NCBI RefSeq assembly: GCF_006539945.1 | Contig: NZ_BJNZ01000030.1 | Location: 1 to 58,454 of the forward strand | Origin: Cellulosimicrobium cellulans | GTDB taxonomy: Bacteria; Actinomycetota; Actinomycetes; Actinomycetales; Cellulomonadaceae | Reading direction: 5' to 3' | Length of the DNA: 58,454 bases | In this document: in pieces, positions 27,701 through 36,998 of the stretch | How the letters are laid out: each line of letters starts with the position of its first letter | How positions within the stretch are numbered: the first letter of the stretch is position 1 | Translations under genes and position numbers: made by a program | Notes under the pieces: generated by a model | Databases searched by the model: none | Told to the model about the DNA's origin: nothing | The model's input: the letters and a program-made list of their open reading frames with translations, nothing else

Positions 27701-29460
27701 AGGCGGCCGGCACGGTCCGCCTCACCGCCGGGGACACGACGCTCGGCACGGCGACGGTCGTGGACGGCGTCGCGTCGTACCGGGCGACCGGTCTCGCGGC
27801 CGGGTCGCACGCCGTGTCGGCGACGTTCGTGCCGGCGGACAGCACCGCGTTCGTCGGTTCGACCTCGTCGCCGGTCACGGTCACGGTGACGGCGAAGCCT
27901 TCGGTCCCGACGACGGCAGGCTCCCTGACGTGGGGCGTCAAGGAGTCGTTCCGCAGCTACATCGTCGGCCCGGTCGCGGCCGGCGGGGCGTCGGCGTCGT
28001 CCGGCGCGGCCGTGGTCGACGGCCTCTTCCGGTTCGGCCAGGCCGACGGTGGCACGTGGACCGCGGCGAGCGGGCGGGGCAGCGTGAAGTACTCCGGCAC
28101 GGTCCGCTTCACGGGCCACTCGGGCGCGCTGGACCTCGCGCTGACCAACCCGGTCGTCGACGTCACCGGGCCCGGTGCGGGGCGCCTGCTCGTGGACGCA
28201 CGCTCGACGGGGCTCGACGGCTCGACGTTCGACCGCCAGGGCGTCGTCTTCGCGACGCTCGCGCTCGGAGCGCCGACGACGGGTGCGGACGGGGCCGTGA
28301 CCTACCCGAAGGCCGCGGCGACGCTCACGGCCGACGGCTCGCTCGCGTTCTCCGGCTTCTACCCGGCCGGCACCGCGCTCGACCCGGTGACCTTCACCGT
28401 CGGCGCGACGTCGACGGTCCCCGGTGACGGTGGCACCATCGGCACCCCGGGCACCGGGACGCCGGGGACGCCGACGGACCCGGCGAAGGCGACGCTCTCG
28501 GTGTCGCAGGCCCGTCCGGGTGACGAGGTCACGATCAGCGGCGTCGGGTTCGGCGCCCACGAGTCGGGCCTCCGCACCGAGATCCGCTCGACGCCGCGCA
28601 CGCTCGCGACGGGTGTCACCGCGAACGCCGGCGGCGCCGCGAGCTCGACGGTGACGATCCCGAAGGACGTCACCCCGGGTGAGCACACGCTGCTGCTGAT
28701 CGGTGCGGACCACACGGCGTCCGCGCCCCTCACGATCGTCGGCGCCGGCACGACCGGCACGGGCACGGGGTCGGGCAGCGGGGCGGAGCAGTGCTTCGCC
28801 CAGGGCGTCCACGGCGCGACCCTCTCGTGGGGCGTGAGCGACCGGTTCCGCGCGTACGTCACCGGCCCGATCGCGAAGGGCTCGGTCTCGACGAGCGGCG
28901 TGCAGGACTCCGGTTCGGCGTTCGCGTGGAGCGGCGGCAAGGGCTCGTTCAACACGGACCTCGGCAAGGGCCGCGCCAGCCTCGGCGGCTCGGTGTCGTT
29001 CTCCGGCCACGAGGGCATCCTCGACCTGCGGATCAGCAACCCTCGCGTCGTCGTGGACGGGTCGTCGGGCACGCTCGTGGTCGACGTCCAGAGCAGCGAC
29101 ATGGAGGGCAACAAGTCCTCGTCGAGCGGCGTCGCGTTCGCGAGCCTGGACCTGTCGGGCAAGAAGTCGACGTCGGGTTCCACGATCACGTGGAACGGCG
29201 CTCCCGCGACCCTCACGGCCGCCGGGGCGAAGGCGTTCGCCGGGTTCTACGAGGCCGGCACCGCGCTCGCGCCGGTGACGTTCGCCTTCCCGGTCGGCGG
29301 CGACGTCGAGTGCGACGCGTACTCGGGCGCCCTCGCGTCCACGGGGTCCGACAGCGGGAACCTCGCGCTCCTCGCGGGCGTCCTGCTCGCCACCGGTGCG
29401 GCCCTCCTGGGCGTGCAGCGGCGTCGGGCCCGGACGGTCGGGGCGGTCGGGACCGCCTGA
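24718..29460 (+). CDS. Cell-wall-anchored protein with three HtaA heme-binding domains
   Basis: A 1580-residue surface protein. A signal peptide (RRVRR, then a hydrophobic core to about AQAAP) is followed by HtaA domain 1 (~43-196), an Ig-like Big_3_5 domain, an acidic EP-repeat linker, module A (~315-427), two copies of module B (~431-591, 595-751), an Ig-like domain, module A again (~842-960), a second Big_3_5, HtaA 2 (~1065-1235), an IPT-like domain and HtaA 3 (~1358-1531). Each HtaA keeps the tyrosine (SYVTGPIA, SYIVGPVA, AYVTGPIA) and histidine (GHHGALD, GHSGALD, GHEGILD) important for heme binding in corynebacteria. LASTG (1539-1543), a membrane helix and RRRAR form a class E-like sortase signal. 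GTG at 24718 follows GGGAGA; upstream ATGs fall inside the promoter. Predicted heme capture under iron starvation. Confidence 0.9.
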   Translation: MRTSPSRRVRRGLASFLAAALAAGLTVAGAGAPAQAAPTEVTGGSATWNFVDSWTSYVTGPIAQGTVTPALQGGQSSYGPASGTYDDASGAGSVRFGGSTRYQGHHGALDVTLSDLRLDLTGPTTGVLHADFAGTVNAGAGDDAKVADVAVSATRDGDQVTFVVDGTVAASLGDVSSYFSSYAGKPIATLTARVVSPEPAAPAEATTTTLAVTPATTSVAGTTVTLAATVAPAAAGTVAFRDGSAVLGTAPVADGVARLETASLAAGAHELSATFDPADPAAFVASTSAGVVHSVTAAEPEPEPEPEPAVEPKVTVSPSAPVDPAVENTFTISGTGFVGAGAANGAYVLLGGASIWDGSGPLVASGWLAQGWVMPQQVRSGAFTTTLTVPAGKLDPAKEYVVATSAAHGLSATDRSLDTFTPVAVQGATTPEPGWEPSIELFAADGTTPLGDAPVRPDDTVVVKGSGFDPEGNVAPAGNRPPISEGVPAGTYVVFGKFAPEWRPSQGVASSARKAGSQQWALASAALDQVDPRYQSAIRGQWAELSEDGTFTAELVATELELEGGRYGVYTYAAGGTVNAAQELYAPVAFTTEPAAPVWEPEIMVFAEDGVTPLGDAEVSVGDTIVVKGSGFDPTANVGGRGVPIPATLPQGTYVVFGSFAEQWRPSEGAASSTRKVGSQAWALAEPVLDQVPAQYQSVIRAQWTDIAEDGTFEARLVVKSPGLLDGGRYGVYTYGAGGVTNADQELFAPVTFDAPVSLTVTPAATTVEAGSTVRFTVDGLVEGDAVKGVTFGGKAATYSRDGATILLTVPADAAVGPVPVVVTSELGVTGSTTLTVSAPAPEPTPTVTVSPSAPVDPAVENTFTVSGTGFVGDGARFGAYVVVGEKSIWDGSGPLVATGWLQLGWVMPQQVVDGAFTTTLTVPAGSFDPSKEYVVATSAAHGLSATDRSLDTFTPVAVRQPAPEARPTTTALASSAASVVEGTAVTFTATVTPKAAGTVRLTAGDTTLGTATVVDGVASYRATGLAAGSHAVSATFVPADSTAFVGSTSSPVTVTVTAKPSVPTTAGSLTWGVKESFRSYIVGPVAAGGASASSGAAVVDGLFRFGQADGGTWTAASGRGSVKYSGTVRFTGHSGALDLALTNPVVDVTGPGAGRLLVDARSTGLDGSTFDRQGVVFATLALGAPTTGADGAVTYPKAAATLTADGSLAFSGFYPAGTALDPVTFTVGATSTVPGDGGTIGTPGTGTPGTPTDPAKATLSVSQARPGDEVTISGVGFGAHESGLRTEIRSTPRTLATGVTANAGGAASSTVTIPKDVTPGEHTLLLIGADHTASAPLTIVGAGTTGTGTGSGSGAEQCFAQGVHGATLSWGVSDRFRAYVTGPIAKGSVSTSGVQDSGSAFAWSGGKGSFNTDLGKGRASLGGSVSFSGHEGILDLRISNPRVVVDGSSGTLVVDVQSSDMEGNKSSSSGVAFASLDLSGKKSTSGSTITWNGAPATLTAAGAKAFAGFYEAGTALAPVTFAFPVGGDVECDAYSGALASTGSDSGNLALLAGVLLATGAALLGVQRRRARTVGAVGTA

Positions 29461-29476
29461 GCCACCGGCACCACGC

Positions 29477-29520
29477 ACGACGGCGCCCGGTCACCTCGCG
29501 AGGTGACCGGGCGCCGTCGT
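29477..29520. terminator. Perfect palindrome after the HtaA protein gene
   Basis: Twenty-two-base perfect arms (29477-29498, 29499-29520), 17 bases after the stop; folding leaves a small loop at the centre. Likely terminator without T-run. The remaining 110 bases to the next stop hold only short CCCCGGG-containing direct repeats. Confidence 0.75.
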
Positions 29521-29630
29521 CGGTGCGCCGAGTGTGCCCACCCCGGGCTTGCGAGTCACCGTGGGCTCCCGATGACCTCGAACCCCGGGGCGGCTGGTCG
29601 GGTAGCCCGCAACCCCGGGTTCGGCCGGGC

Positions 29631-30404
29631 TCAGACGAGGTCGACCAGGTCCGCGACGGAGTCGACGACCTTGCTCGGCCGGAACGGGAACCGGTCGACG
29701 TCGGACATCTTCGTCGACCCCGTCATGACGAGGTACGTGTACAGCCCGGCCTCGATCCCCGCGACGACGTCGGTGTCCATGCGGTCGCCGATCATCGCCG
29801 TCTTCTCCGAGTGCGCGTCGATCCGGTTGAGCGCCGAGCGGAACATCATCGGGTTGGGCTTGCCGACGAAGTACGGCTTGCGCCCCGTCGCGGCCGTGAT
29901 CATGGCGGCGACGGCGCCCGTGGCGGGCAGCGGGCCTTCCTGGGACGGGCCGGTCGTGTCCGGGTTGGTGCAGATGAACCGCGAGCCGCCGAGGATGAGG
30001 CGGATCGCCTTGGTGATCGCCTCGAACGAGTACGTGCGCGTCTCGCCCAGCACCACGTAGTCCGGGTCGGACTCGGTGAGCGTGTAGCCGGCCTCGTAGA
30101 GCGCCGTCGTCAGCCCCGCCTCGCCGACCGCGTACGCGCTGCCGCCCGGCACCTGGTCGTGCAGGAACTGCGCGGTCGCGAGCGCGGACGTCCAGATCGA
30201 CTCCTCGGGGACGTCGATGCCCGACGTCGCGAGCCGCGCGCGCAGGTCGCGGGCCGTGAAGATCGAATTGTTCGTGAGGATGAGGAACGGGCGGCCCTTG
30301 TCGCGCAGCGCCCGCACGAACTCCGGGGCGCCGGGGATCGCGTGCCCCTCGTGGACGAGCACGCCGTCCATGTCCGTCAGCCAGCTCGTGATCTCTCGCG
30401 TCAT
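29631..30404 (-). CDS. HAD-IIA family hydrolase (NagD-like)
   Basis: A 257-residue HAD phosphatase of subclass IIA. The four motifs are visible: nucleophile DMDGVLVHEG, LTNNS, the lysine in VGKPNPMMF, and GDRMDTDVVAGIEAG. NagD/AraL-type enzymes dephosphorylate sugar phosphates or nucleotides; the physiological substrate is unknown. Its ATG lies one base after the stop of the DedA gene, so the two are cotranscribed, although no functional link is obvious. Confidence 0.92.
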   Translation of the reverse strand: MTREITSWLTDMDGVLVHEGHAIPGAPEFVRALRDKGRPFLILTNNSIFTARDLRARLATSGIDVPEESIWTSALATAQFLHDQVPGGSAYAVGEAGLTTALYEAGYTLTESDPDYVVLGETRTYSFEAITKAIRLILGGSRFICTNPDTTGPSQEGPLPATGAVAAMITAATGRKPYFVGKPNPMMFRSALNRIDAHSEKTAMIGDRMDTDVVAGIEAGLYTYLVMTGSTKMSDVDRFPFRPSKVVDSVADLVDLV

Positions 30405-30405
30405 C

Positions 30406-31218
30406 TCAGGCGTCCTTCCCGTCCTTCTCGTGCCCGACGGCGGTCGTGCCCTCGGTGACGGCGTGCTCGCCGCCGGTCCCAGCCGCGTCGGCAGCGATCT
30501 GCGCCTCGAGCGCCGCCGCCCGCTTCTCGGCACGGCGCCCGCGCCAGACCTCCACGATCATCGGGATCACGGAGAGGAACACGATGAGCAGGACGAGCGC
30601 CTCGATGTTGTCCTTGACGAACGTGATGTTCCCCAGCAGGTAGCCGAGCCACGTGAGGCCCACGGCCCACAGCAGCGCGCCGAGCGCGTTGAACCCGACG
30701 AAGTGCCGGTAGTGCATCTTGCCGACGCCCGCGGCGACCGGCGCATACGTGCGCACGATGGGGACGAAGCGCGCGATGACGATCGTCCGGCCGCCGTACT
30801 TCTCGAAGTAGGCGTTGGTCTGGTCGATGTACTTGCGCTTGAAGAACCGCGAGTCCGGCCGGTCGAACACCTTGGGCCCGACGGTGCGCCCGATGAGGTA
30901 CGCCGTCTGGTCCCCGAGGAACGCCGCCGCGAAGAGCAGGACGAGCAGCACGGGCAGGCTGATCTGGAGCGAGTCCTGCGCGACCAGCGCGCCCGCGGTG
31001 AACAGCAGCGAGTCGCCCGGCAGGATCGGGAAGAGCAGACCCGTCTCGATGAAGATGACGACCACGATGCCCACGAGCGCGGCGTCGCCGAAGCGCTCGA
31101 TGAGCGACATCGGGTCCATCCAGTCGGGGCCCAGTGCGGCGACCGGCCCCGCGGCGCCGAGGCCCGCGGCGTGCGCGGCCCCGGGCAGGGCGGAGGCGAG
31201 CTCGGCGAGGGTGTTCAC
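30406..31218 (-). CDS. DedA family membrane protein
   Basis: A 270-residue inner-membrane protein of the SNARE-associated/DedA family. It carries the family motifs FIETGLLFPILPGDSLLFTAG, GDQTAYLIGR and ARFVPIVRTYAPVAAGVGKM. Recent work links DedA proteins to flipping of undecaprenyl phosphate or phospholipids and to envelope homeostasis; which applies here is not shown. The cytosolic tail is charged and variable. The GTG start follows TACGCT by eight bases without an SD. It is followed directly by the HAD gene. Confidence 0.92.
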   Translation of the reverse strand: MNTLAELASALPGAAHAAGLGAAGPVAALGPDWMDPMSLIERFGDAALVGIVVVIFIETGLLFPILPGDSLLFTAGALVAQDSLQISLPVLLVLLFAAAFLGDQTAYLIGRTVGPKVFDRPDSRFFKRKYIDQTNAYFEKYGGRTIVIARFVPIVRTYAPVAAGVGKMHYRHFVGFNALGALLWAVGLTWLGYLLGNITFVKDNIEALVLLIVFLSVIPMIVEVWRGRRAEKRAAALEAQIAADAAGTGGEHAVTEGTTAVGHEKDGKDA

Positions 31219-31291
31219 AGGTCACCAGCGTAGTGGGGCCCGCCTGCCCGTCCGGGACACCGCGTGCGCGGTGCCGGGCAGAATGTCCGGC

Positions 31292-32134
31292 ATGGCGAGC
31301 ATCGCGGTGGTGGGCGGGACCGGTGCGGCGGGTCGCGCCGTCGTGCGGGAGGCCGCCGCGCGCGGCCACGACGTGCGCGTGCTCTCGCGGCACGCACCCG
31401 ACGACGGCACGCGGGTCCCCGGCACGGTGCACCATCGCGTCGACCTCCTGACGCCCGACGACGGCGCGGTCGCCGGCGCGCTCGACGCGGCTCTCGCCGG
31501 CGCTGACGCCGTGGTCGACGCGAGCAACGGGACGTCGCCGGGGGCGATGAAGGTCTTCACGGTCGGCGCGCGCCGCCTCGCCGGGGCCGCGCACCGCGCG
31601 GGGGCCGGCCGCGTGGTGGTGCTCTCCATCGTGAACGTCGACCAGGGCGACTACGGGTACTACCGCGCGAAGGCGGAGCAGGAGCGCGTCCTCGCCGCGG
31701 GGGGAGTCCCGACGACGGTCGTGCGCGCGACGCAGTTCCACGAGTTCCTCGAGCTGTTCCTCGGGCGCGACGGGCGGCTCGGCCGGTGGGCACGCCTCGG
31801 CCTGCTGCCCGTGCCCCGCGGGGTGCGGTTCCAGCCGATCGCGCTCGCCGACGTCGCGCGGGCGCTCGTCGATGCCGTCGAGGGGACGCCGCCCGGGGGC
31901 GGGCTGCCAGGACCCGGCCCCGACGCGACGACCGTGACGATCGGTGGCCCGGAGGTCCTCGACGCGCGCGACATGGCGCGCGCGTGGCGCACCGCGCACG
32001 GCTCGCGCCGCCCCGTCGTGGGGGTGCCGCTGCCCGGCTCGCTGGGCGACTTCTTCCGCGCGGGTCGCAACCTCGTGCCCGACCACCGCTACGGGACGCT
32101 CACCTACCGCGAGTGGCTCGGGGAGCGGGCGTGA
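31292..32134 (+). CDS. NAD(P)-binding, NmrA/atypical SDR protein
   Basis: A 280-residue atypical SDR with the N-terminal Rossmann motif VVGGTGAAGR and the later VVVLSIVNVDQGDYGYYRAKAEQERVL, where Tyr-x-x-x-Lys remains. The C-terminal substrate part (RATQFHEFL, FQPIALADVARALV) matches YwnB/NmrA-like proteins that act as redox sensors or reductases. I chose ATG at 31292, seven bases after CAGAAT; ATG at 31283 is in frame. The stop overlaps the start of the RNA methyltransferase gene by four bases. Confidence 0.87.
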   Translation: MASIAVVGGTGAAGRAVVREAAARGHDVRVLSRHAPDDGTRVPGTVHHRVDLLTPDDGAVAGALDAALAGADAVVDASNGTSPGAMKVFTVGARRLAGAAHRAGAGRVVVLSIVNVDQGDYGYYRAKAEQERVLAAGGVPTTVVRATQFHEFLELFLGRDGRLGRWARLGLLPVPRGVRFQPIALADVARALVDAVEGTPPGGGLPGPGPDATTVTIGGPEVLDARDMARAWRTAHGSRRPVVGVPLPGSLGDFFRAGRNLVPDHRYGTLTYREWLGERA

Positions 32135-32898
32135 CGCCGTCCGACGCCGGCGCCCCGTGCGAGGAACGTCCCGGGGCGCGACCCGCCGTCGGGGACGACG
32201 AGCGCACCGACGAGCGCGCCGAGGAGCGCGAGGTCGGGGTCGGGCCGTGGCCCGGGGGGCCGGACGCGTGGCCGCGCGTCCCGGAACCCGAAGGCCCACC
32301 CGGGGCGACCCGCCTCGACCCCCGCTACGACCCGGAGCTGCTCGCGCACGGCGACCGGCGCAACGTCGTCGACGCCTACCGCTACTGGACCGTCGAGGCG
32401 GTCGTCGCCGACCTCGACGCGCGCCGCGACCCGGGGCGGTCGCTCCACGTCGCGATCGAGAACTGGGCGCACGACCTCAACATCGGGTCCGTGGTGCGCA
32501 CGGCGAACGCGTTCAACGCGGCGGGCGTGCACGTCGTCGGGCGGCGCCGGTGGAACCGCCGCGGCGCGATGGTCACCGACCGCTACCTGCACGTGCACCA
32601 CCACGCGTCCGTCGACGACCTCGCCGCATGGGCCGCGGGGGAGGGGCTGCCCCTCCTGGGCGTCGACAACCTCCCGGGCTCCGTCCCGATCGAGGGGTAC
32701 GCGCTGCCCGCGTCGTGCGTGCTGCTGCTCGGCCAGGAGTCGACCGGGCTGACGCCCGAGGCGGTCGCCGCGTGCCGCGACGTCCTGCACATCACCCAGC
32801 ACGGCTCGACCCGCTCGATCAACGCCGGCGCGGCGGGCGCGATCGCCCTGCACGCGTGGGCGGCCCAGCACCTGCGGCCGGACGGCGCGGCCACGTAG
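32131..32898 (+). CDS. SpoU/TrmH family RNA 2'-O-methyltransferase
   Basis: A 255-residue SPOUT methyltransferase. Motifs 1-3 are recognisable: NIGSVVRTANAF, LLGQESTGLT and ITQHGSTRSINAGAAGAIAL. The first ~75 residues are acidic and Pro-rich and are absent from minimal TrmH enzymes; they may be disordered. It should methylate a ribose 2'-OH in tRNA or rRNA using SAM; the target nucleotide cannot be told. Start GTG overlaps the previous stop (GTGA), indicating coupling to the NmrA-like gene. Confidence 0.9.
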   Translation: MTPSDAGAPCEERPGARPAVGDDERTDERAEEREVGVGPWPGGPDAWPRVPEPEGPPGATRLDPRYDPELLAHGDRRNVVDAYRYWTVEAVVADLDARRDPGRSLHVAIENWAHDLNIGSVVRTANAFNAAGVHVVGRRRWNRRGAMVTDRYLHVHHHASVDDLAAWAAGEGLPLLGVDNLPGSVPIEGYALPASCVLLLGQESTGLTPEAVAACRDVLHITQHGSTRSINAGAAGAIALHAWAAQHLRPDGAAT

Positions 32899-32921
32899 AA
32901 CCGTGGTCACCGGGCGACCAC
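32894..32921. repeat. Diverged copy of the 13.9-kb repeat; small hairpin
   Basis: CGTAGAACCGTGGTC, the spacer ACCGGGC and GACCAC closely parallel the repeat centre at 13955-13987. GTGGTC (32903-32908) pairs with GACCAC (32916-32921). It starts at the stop of the RNA methyltransferase gene and could act as its terminator. Confidence 0.5.
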
Positions 32922-33008
32922 AGGTCGAACGGCCCTGACGCCCGCGCTCTCATCCATGCCAGACTTTGACCCGACAGTCCACCCCGCACGACTCCACAGG
33001 AGCTTCGC

Positions 33009-34031
<1,023 letters not shown>

Positions 34032-34070
34032 CGCCCGCAGGAGCCGGCGGCGAGCCGGCTCCGGGTGCAC

Positions 34071-34106
34071 CGAAGGCCCCCGGTCCGTACGGACCGGGGG
34101 CCTTCG
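34071..34106. terminator. Bidirectional palindromic terminator
   Basis: Perfect 18-base arms meeting at 34088/34089, 40 bases after the aldolase stop and before the convergent STAS gene stop at 34192. Confidence 0.8.
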
Positions 34107-34191
34107 TCGTCGTCCGTGACGCCGGGCCGTGGCGTGTGGTCGTGACGGTAGGTCGTGACCGGTCCCGGCGGGTCGTGACCGTGCGGCGACC

Positions 34192-34623
34192 TCAGCTCGT
34201 GGCGTCGGAGCCGTCGCCCTTGCCCGGCGGCTCGTCGAGGTCGAAGCCGGGGTCCACGTCGACGATGTCGAGCAGCTCGCCGATGCGGGTCACCTCGAGG
34301 AGCAACCGGACCGTCGGCGGGGCGCGCAGGACGCGGACCCGGTGCGGGCCGCGCGAGGCGAGACGTGCGAGGAACGCCACACCGGACGAGTCCATGAAGG
34401 TCACGTGGTGCGCGTCGATCTCGACCGGGAGCCCGGAGTCCTCCGCCGCGGCGGTCGCCTCCTGGAGGTCGGCACCGAGATCGGCGTCGATCTCTCCCGA
34501 CAGCACGATGCGGGCGCGTGTCGTCCCCACGATGACGTGCACGCTCGCGGGGTCGCCCGCCCCTGCGGGGTCGCCGGCGACGCCGACCGGACGGTCGGCG
34601 GCCGAGGGTGTACCTTCGCGCAC
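34192..34623 (-). CDS. STAS-domain anti-sigma factor antagonist
   Basis: A 143-residue protein with a single STAS domain. The phosphorylation loop VTFMDSSGVAFLARLA is intact, so it should be phosphorylated by an RsbW-like kinase and dephosphorylated by a SpoIIE-type phosphatase; when unphosphorylated such proteins sequester the anti-sigma factor. A disordered ~25-residue N-terminal lead and an acidic tail flank it. GTG at 34623 is supported by GAGGAG five bases before. It is divergent from the PAS-GAF-SpoIIE gene, which carries both of the expected partner activities. Confidence 0.87.
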   Translation of the reverse strand: MREGTPSAADRPVGVAGDPAGAGDPASVHVIVGTTRARIVLSGEIDADLGADLQEATAAAEDSGLPVEIDAHHVTFMDSSGVAFLARLASRGPHRVRVLRAPPTVRLLLEVTRIGELLDIVDVDPGFDLDEPPGKGDGSDATS

Positions 34624-34761
34624 CGGCGCTCCTCTCTGCGTGGTCCCGACACGTTCCGGTCTCGGGAAGCACCAATCTACGGTTGAATGTCCAGTCGGGA
34701 CAGTAACGCGACCGTGGCGTCCGTATCCAGACGATCGACGCACGGACCGTCGGAGGTGACG

Positions 34762-36984
34762 ATGGGCAGCTCGCCGGGGCTCGGCACCGACCTGCCCGCG
34801 CACGTCCAGGAGCTGTGCACGCGGGCGATGGAGGGTGCCGGCGTCGCGATGTTCGTCACCGGCCCGCGCTCGGACGACATGCCGATCGTGTGGGTGAACG
34901 CCGCGTTCGAGCGCCAGACCGGGTTCGCCGCCGCCGAGGTCCTCGGTCGCAGCCCGCGCGTGCTCGAGTCCCTGCTCACCGAGCCGGTGGAGGCCCAGGA
35001 GCTCCGCGCGGCCGTCGCGGAGGGCCGTGAGGTCACGCACACGGTCCGCACGCTGCGGCGCGACGGCTCGCCGGTGTGGACGCAGCTCTCGCTGTCCCCG
35101 CTCGCCGCGCCGGACGGCACGGTGACCCACTGGGTCGGCGTGCAGGTCGACGTCTCCGAGCACCTCGAGAGGTACGCGGCCCAGGTCGCGTCGCTCGCGC
35201 TCGAGCGGCGCGAGCGCGCCGTGCTCGACGTCGTCTCCCGCAGCTCGGACCTCCTCGCCGACCTCGACCAGCCCTACGCGCTGCGCGACATCACCGAGCT
35301 CCTCGCCGGGTACGTCGTCGACTGGGCCGGTTTCTACCTCAACGACGACGGGCTCCGGTACGCGGAGGGCGTGGACACCGCCGCGCCGCCGAGCGGTCGC
35401 GGCCAGCGTCACGGCCGCTACACGCCCGGGGCGTTCCCCGTCGCGCCCGGCCTGCACACGACCGACGCCCTCGGTGACTCCGCCGCCGTCACAGGCTCGG
35501 TGCCGCGCGTGCGCCTCGTGGACGTGCCGGACCGTGTCCAGGACGTCCTGGACGGGCGCATCGAGGGTCCCGTGATCCTCGACCTCTCCGCCACGTACCC
35601 GCAGTGGTCGGCCTCCGGCTGGCTCCAGCGCGACCTGCACCACCGGCTCTCGGGCCTGCTGCACCGGCCGGGCGCCGTGACGGTCACCGCCGTCCCGGGA
35701 CGTCGGCGCATCCTCGGCCTGCTCGTCACCGGCGACGTCCCCGACGCGGCGGTCCACGGGCTGGGTACGGAGGTCGAGGCGCGCGAGGGCGTGCGCACGC
35801 TCCTCCAGATCATCGCGCGCCGCGCCGGCACCGCGATCGACAACGTGCGGCTCTACGCGCGCGAGCACCGCCTCGCCGAGACGCTCCAGCGCGCCATGCT
35901 GCCCGAGCAGGCCGACGTGACCGGGCTCGACGTCTGGACCTACTACGCGCCCAACTCGGAGCACGCCCAGGTGGGCGGCGACTGGTACGACGTGCTCCAG
36001 ATCGCGCCGGACGTCGTCGGGCTCGTCATCGGGGACGTCGTGGGCCACGACGTCGAGGCGGCGGCCGCGATGGGACAGCTCCGCTCGGTCGTGCGGTCGT
36101 ACGCCTACGAGCTCACGACACCCGGGCCGGTGCTCGAGCGCGTCGACCAGCTCGTCCAGGGCATGCGCATCCCGCGCTCCGCGAGCCTCGTGTACGCGGC
36201 GCTCACCCAGCCCGACGCCGAGCAGCCCGACGACGCGTGGCGCATCGAGTACTCGCGCGCCGGGCACCTGCCGCCGCTCCTGCTGCGGGACGGCACCGTG
36301 ACCCAGCTCGACGACGCCGGGGGAGCGCTCGTCGGCTTCGGCGGCCGGAGCCGGTCGACGGGCGTCGCGGCGCTCACCCCGGGCGACACGCTCGTCTTCT
36401 ACACCGACGGCCTCATCGAGCGCCGCGACCGCGCGCTGCGGGTGGGCCTCGAGGCGCTCGTCGCCGCGTCCGAGGCCGTCACGGCCGTCGACGCCGCGGG
36501 CGTGGGCGAGGAGCTGCTCTCCCGCCTCGCGGACGCCCCCGAGGACGACGTCGCGCTCGTCGTCGTGCGCATCCCCGACCCGGTGCACGACGCGTCGGCC
36601 GTCGTGCTGAGCCCGCGCAGCCGCCGGTGGCTCCTGCCCAGCGAGCCCGCGTCGATCGGGCGCGCGCGGCACGCCGTGGTGCGCACGTGCCAGGCGTGGG
36701 GCGTGCGGGACAGCGCGAACGCGGAGCTCGTCGTCTCCGAGCTGGTGGCGAACGGCGTCCTGCACGGCTGGGGGCACCTCGCCCTGCGCCTGTTCGACAC
36801 GGGGGACGGCATCCGGGTCGAGGTCGAGGACTCCAACCCGGCGCCGCCCGTCCCGACGGACGGCCACCCGAACCGCATGGGCGGGTTCGGCATGCAGATC
36901 GTCGAGCGGCTCGCGGACTGGGGCTGGCGCCCGACGGCGTCGGGCAAGCTCGTCTGGGCGACGCTGCGGCCCTCGGGGCGGTAG
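34762..36984 (+). CDS. PAS-GAF-SpoIIE phosphatase with C-terminal RsbW-like kinase domain
   Basis: A 740-residue signalling protein. A PAS domain (~18-133; VNAAFERQTGF, LRRDGSPVW) and a GAF-like region (~155-363) lead to a SpoIIE/PP2C phosphatase (~373-603) with metal aspartates in GGDWYDV, GDVVGHDVEAA, FYTDGLIERRD and EDDVALVVVRI. The C-terminal HATPase domain (~627-740) has ELVVSELVANGVLHG and RMGGFGMQIVERLADWGW, as in anti-sigma kinases. One polypeptide could therefore both phosphorylate and dephosphorylate a STAS antagonist. Two STAS genes flank it. ATG at 34762 follows GGAGG; an in-frame ATG at 34687 has no ribosome site. The input signal sensed by PAS/GAF is unknown. Confidence 0.9.
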   Translation: MGSSPGLGTDLPAHVQELCTRAMEGAGVAMFVTGPRSDDMPIVWVNAAFERQTGFAAAEVLGRSPRVLESLLTEPVEAQELRAAVAEGREVTHTVRTLRRDGSPVWTQLSLSPLAAPDGTVTHWVGVQVDVSEHLERYAAQVASLALERRERAVLDVVSRSSDLLADLDQPYALRDITELLAGYVVDWAGFYLNDDGLRYAEGVDTAAPPSGRGQRHGRYTPGAFPVAPGLHTTDALGDSAAVTGSVPRVRLVDVPDRVQDVLDGRIEGPVILDLSATYPQWSASGWLQRDLHHRLSGLLHRPGAVTVTAVPGRRRILGLLVTGDVPDAAVHGLGTEVEAREGVRTLLQIIARRAGTAIDNVRLYAREHRLAETLQRAMLPEQADVTGLDVWTYYAPNSEHAQVGGDWYDVLQIAPDVVGLVIGDVVGHDVEAAAAMGQLRSVVRSYAYELTTPGPVLERVDQLVQGMRIPRSASLVYAALTQPDAEQPDDAWRIEYSRAGHLPPLLLRDGTVTQLDDAGGALVGFGGRSRSTGVAALTPGDTLVFYTDGLIERRDRALRVGLEALVAASEAVTAVDAAGVGEELLSRLADAPEDDVALVVVRIPDPVHDASAVVLSPRSRRWLLPSEPASIGRARHAVVRTCQAWGVRDSANAELVVSELVANGVLHGWGHLALRLFDTGDGIRVEVEDSNPAPPVPTDGHPNRMGGFGMQIVERLADWGWRPTASGKLVWATLRPSGR

Positions 36985-36998
36985 GAGCGCCGGGCGCG

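Noticed and set aside
24727-29478. A 1583-codon open frame antisense to the HtaA protein gene
   Set aside because: It is Arg/Gly/Glu-dense and motif-free, the usual mirror of a GC-rich gene in which stop codons are rare; the sense strand has domains, signal peptide and promoter.
29521-29630. Recurring CCCCGGG-containing words downstream of the HtaA gene
   Set aside because: Too short and too common in this base composition to call a repeat family.
34624-34761. SigB- or SigH-like promoter elements between the STAS gene and the SpoIIE gene (e.g. GGAAG and GTTG pieces)
   Set aside because: Element spacing is wrong (12 bases between GGAAG and GTT) and matches are short.
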